From Terrirubrum flagellatum (lineage in GTDB: Bacteria > Pseudomonadota > Alphaproteobacteria > Rhizobiales > Beijerinckiaceae): a stretch of DNA of 64,000 nt. Location of the stretch: the NCBI RefSeq assembly GCF_022059845.1, contig NZ_CP091851.1, positions 1 through 64,000 of the forward strand, given 5' to 3'. The notes below the pieces were generated by a model. It searched no databases. It was not told the DNA's origin and saw nothing but the letters and a program-made list of their open reading frames with translations. Of this stretch, positions 62,413 through 64,000 are shown piece after piece. Each line of letters begins with the position of its first letter. Position 1 is the first letter of the stretch. A program made the translations under genes and the position numbers.

Positions 62413-62898
62413 TTATGCGGCTTTCTCGCGCCGTTCGATGAAGGCGGCGCCTTCGAACGAGAAGACAAGATCGCCGCTCTGGTTCACGCCTTCATTGCGA
62501 AAGGACAGCACGCCCCATTCGGGCATGGTCGCCGAAAGGCGCTTGTCGGTGAACGTCGAGGAATAGCTGATCGTGTCGCCGGCATAGACCGGCTTCAGCC
62601 ATTTGAGATTCTTGAATCCCGGCGAGCCGCCCATGCGGCCGATCGGAACGCCCCTCTCACGCAGCGCGCGCTCATGCTCTTCCCGCGTCCTGATCGTGAG
62701 CTTCATATAGACGCTGGCGGTGTGCCAGCCGGAAGCGCAGAGCCGGCCGAAATGAGTCTTCGCCGCGCCTTCGTCACTGAGATGAAAGGGTTGCGGATCG
62801 AATTGGCTGGCATAGCGCACGATGTCTTCGGGCGTGAAGAGATAGGAGCCAAGCTCCATGCGCTCGCCGATTTCGACATCCTCGTAGAAATTCAGCAT
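62413..62898 (-). CDS. MaoC-family hot-dog dehydratase-like protein
   Basis: This 161-residue single hot-dog protein of the MaoC family has FYEDVEIGERMELGSYLFTPEDIVRYASQFDPQPFH, with the hydratase-motif Asp and His, and CASGWHTASVYMKL. MaoC proteins hydrate enoyl-CoA. It starts 9 bp after a second MaoC-like gene on the same strand; the two may form a heterodimer, as two-subunit hydratases do. Confidence 0.88.
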   Translation of the reverse strand: MLNFYEDVEIGERMELGSYLFTPEDIVRYASQFDPQPFHLSDEGAAKTHFGRLCASGWHTASVYMKLTIRTREEHERALRERGVPIGRMGGSPGFKNLKWLKPVYAGDTISYSSTFTDKRLSATMPEWGVLSFRNEGVNQSGDLVFSFEGAAFIERREKAA

Positions 62899-62907
62899 CG
62901 GCGATTC

Positions 62908-63360
62908 TCACGCGGACGGGCGGCGGCCGAACATGATCCAGTTCTCCTGGGTCATGACGGTCTCGCCGCGCTGGTTGGTCACGGAGATGCGGAAGCGCAC
63001 GGAGCCTCGCTCGGGCCGCGATTTCGATTCCCGGCGGTCGATCACCTCGCAAGTGACGGACAATTCATCGTCTGCCCGCACAGGCCGCAGCCATTTGAGT
63101 TCGTCGATGCCGGGCGCGCCCATGGATTCCGATTTCAGCAGCAAGCCTTCCGCGACCGCGCGCATGGTCACCGACGCCGTATGCCAGCCTGACGCCACGA
63201 GCCCGCGAAAGAAGCTCGCTTTGGCCGCGTCTTCGTCGATGTGAAAGGGTTGCGCGTCGAACTCCGTTGCGAAGGCGATAATCTCGTCGCGCGTCATCAC
63301 ATGGGAGCCGCAATCGAAGCGGCGGCCCAGCGTCAAATCCTCATAAAAATATTTCGCCAT
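62908..63360 (-). CDS. MaoC-family hot-dog dehydratase-like protein
   Basis: This 150-residue hot-dog protein is homologous to its neighbour (YFYEDLTLGRRFDCGSHVMTRDEIIAFATEFDAQPFHID, then VASGWHTASVTM), with the same Asp/His hydratase motif. The start MAKYFYED is used; an in-frame TTG lies four codons upstream. The pair probably arose by duplication and sits 8 bp downstream of ychF, so it may be read with it. Confidence 0.88.
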   Translation of the reverse strand: MAKYFYEDLTLGRRFDCGSHVMTRDEIIAFATEFDAQPFHIDEDAAKASFFRGLVASGWHTASVTMRAVAEGLLLKSESMGAPGIDELKWLRPVRADDELSVTCEVIDRRESKSRPERGSVRFRISVTNQRGETVMTQENWIMFGRRPSA

Positions 63361-63368
63361 GATGCGGC

Positions 63369-64000
63369 TCAATTCGCGAAGCGGAAATGCATCACGTCGC
63401 CGTCGGCGACCACATAGTCCTTGCCTTCGAGCCGGAGCTTGCCGGCGTCGCGCGCGCCGGCTTCGCCCTTGAGCGAGACATAGTCGGCATAGGCGATCGT
63501 CTCGGCGCGGATGAAACCTTTCTCGAAATCGGTATGGATCACGCCGGCCGCCTGCGGAGCTCGCGTGCCGCGCGTGATCGTCCAGGCGCGCGCCTCCTTG
63601 GGGCCGACCGTGAAATAGGTCACCAGCCCAAGAAGTTCGTAGCCGGCGCGGATGACGCGGTTCAGGCCGGGCTCTTCGAGGCCGACCGCTTCAAGATAAT
63701 CCTTCTGATCGTCGAGAGGCAGGATGGCGATCTCGCTCTCGATCTTCGCCGAGACGACGACGCTCATTGCGCCTTCTTCCCTGGCGCGCCCGGCGACCTT
63801 CTCGGAGAATCCGTTGCCCTTGTCGGCTGACGCCTCTTCGACATTGCAGACATAGAGCACCGGTTTTGCGGTCAGAAGCTGCAGCATGTCGAAGGCGCGT
63901 TGCTCCTCCGGCTTCACGCTGACGAGGCGGGCCGGCTTGCCGTCGCGCAGCAGGACAAGCGCGCGATTGATAAGATCAAGCTGCTGGGCGGATTCCTTGT
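63369..64000 (-). CDS. ychF: redox-regulated ATPase/GTPase YchF, C-terminal part (5' end beyond window)
   Basis: The reading frame stays open to the right edge, so only the C-terminal 210 residues or so are present; the G-domain motifs lie outside. Visible features are LLRDGKPARLV, PVLYVCNVEE (nucleotide-specificity region), LEEPGLNRVIRAGYELLGLVTYFTVGPKEARAWTI and the C-terminal TGS domain ending GDVMHFRFAN, characteristic of YchF/OLA1. YchF binds ribosomes and ATP and influences stress responses. An internal GTG at 63917 is not a genuine start. Confidence 0.93.
   Translation of the reverse strand, partial: KESAQQLDLINRALVLLRDGKPARLVSVKPEEQRAFDMLQLLTAKPVLYVCNVEEASADKGNGFSEKVAGRAREEGAMSVVVSAKIESEIAILPLDDQKDYLEAVGLEEPGLNRVIRAGYELLGLVTYFTVGPKEARAWTITRGTRAPQAAGVIHTDFEKGFIRAETIAYADYVSLKGEAGARDAGKLRLEGKDYVVADGDVMHFRFAN

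Overview
The window reads as ordinary chromosome of an alphaproteobacterium, most likely a member of the Hyphomicrobiales (Rhizobiales). The support is high GC content, closely packed genes with ATGA/GTGA/TGATG overlaps, alphaproteobacterial families (TIGR02302, the argH-lptM-lysA order, a twin-transmembrane HIG1-type protein, paired ETF and 3-hydroxyacyl-CoA dehydrogenase genes), and the short intergenic palindromes typical of this order. I cannot place it to genus from sequence alone. I see no rRNA, tRNA, insertion sequence, prophage, CRISPR array or recognisable defence island.

Region by region. 1-9.5 kb holds a DegP/Do protease, serB and miaA (divergent, overlapping starts), two LysR regulators with an MFS exporter and two aldo/keto reductases, and an RMD1-family membrane protein. 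9.5-18.2 kb is branched-chain amino-acid synthesis: ilvB behind what looks like a complete transcription attenuator (promoter, Ile-Leu-Val-Thr leader peptide, competing hairpins, terminator), ilvN and ilvC. Unrelated enzymes lie between them: an Asp/Glu-racemase-like protein, two glutathione transferases, DUF924, a flavin monooxygenase and a TetR regulator. 18.2-23.3 kb carries an exported helix-hairpin-helix protein, a DedA protein, a NitT/TauT-type ABC transporter and pdxY. 23.3-32.2 kb has a coupled nuclease/PhzF/NUDIX run, a periplasmic beta-glucosidase - OpgC-like acyltransferase - SGNH esterase run, and AMP nucleosidase.

32.2-38.3 kb holds AraC/VOC/DUF3237 genes, a GFA protein, a second NitT/TauT-type transporter whose first two genes are separated by a hairpin-rich repeat mosaic, and a Phd/PIN toxin-antitoxin pair with its own operator. 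38.3-45.7 kb is a full histidine-utilisation locus: hutIHGU on the minus strand, hutFC on the plus strand, and a perfect 20-bp palindrome between them that is the best HutC operator candidate. The enzymes give the HutF/HutG route: histidine, urocanate, imidazolonepropionate, formiminoglutamate, formylglutamate, then glutamate plus formate.

45.8-64 kb is housekeeping: LysE exporter, RraA-like aldolase, TlpA thioredoxin, argH-lptM-lysA, a saccharopine-dehydrogenase/DUF4166 fusion, a large TIGR02302 membrane protein, cobalamin adenosyltransferase, rhomboid protease, etfBA-hbd, mtnP and apt for purine salvage, an SDR, two MaoC hydratases, and the C-terminal part of ychF running off the right edge.

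I found no convincing wholly new multi-gene system. The most informative signals are regulatory: the ilvB attenuator, which may be translated from a leaderless RNA, the hut palindrome, the toxin-antitoxin operator, the hairpin mosaic inside an ABC operon, and two divergent gene pairs whose start codons physically overlap.
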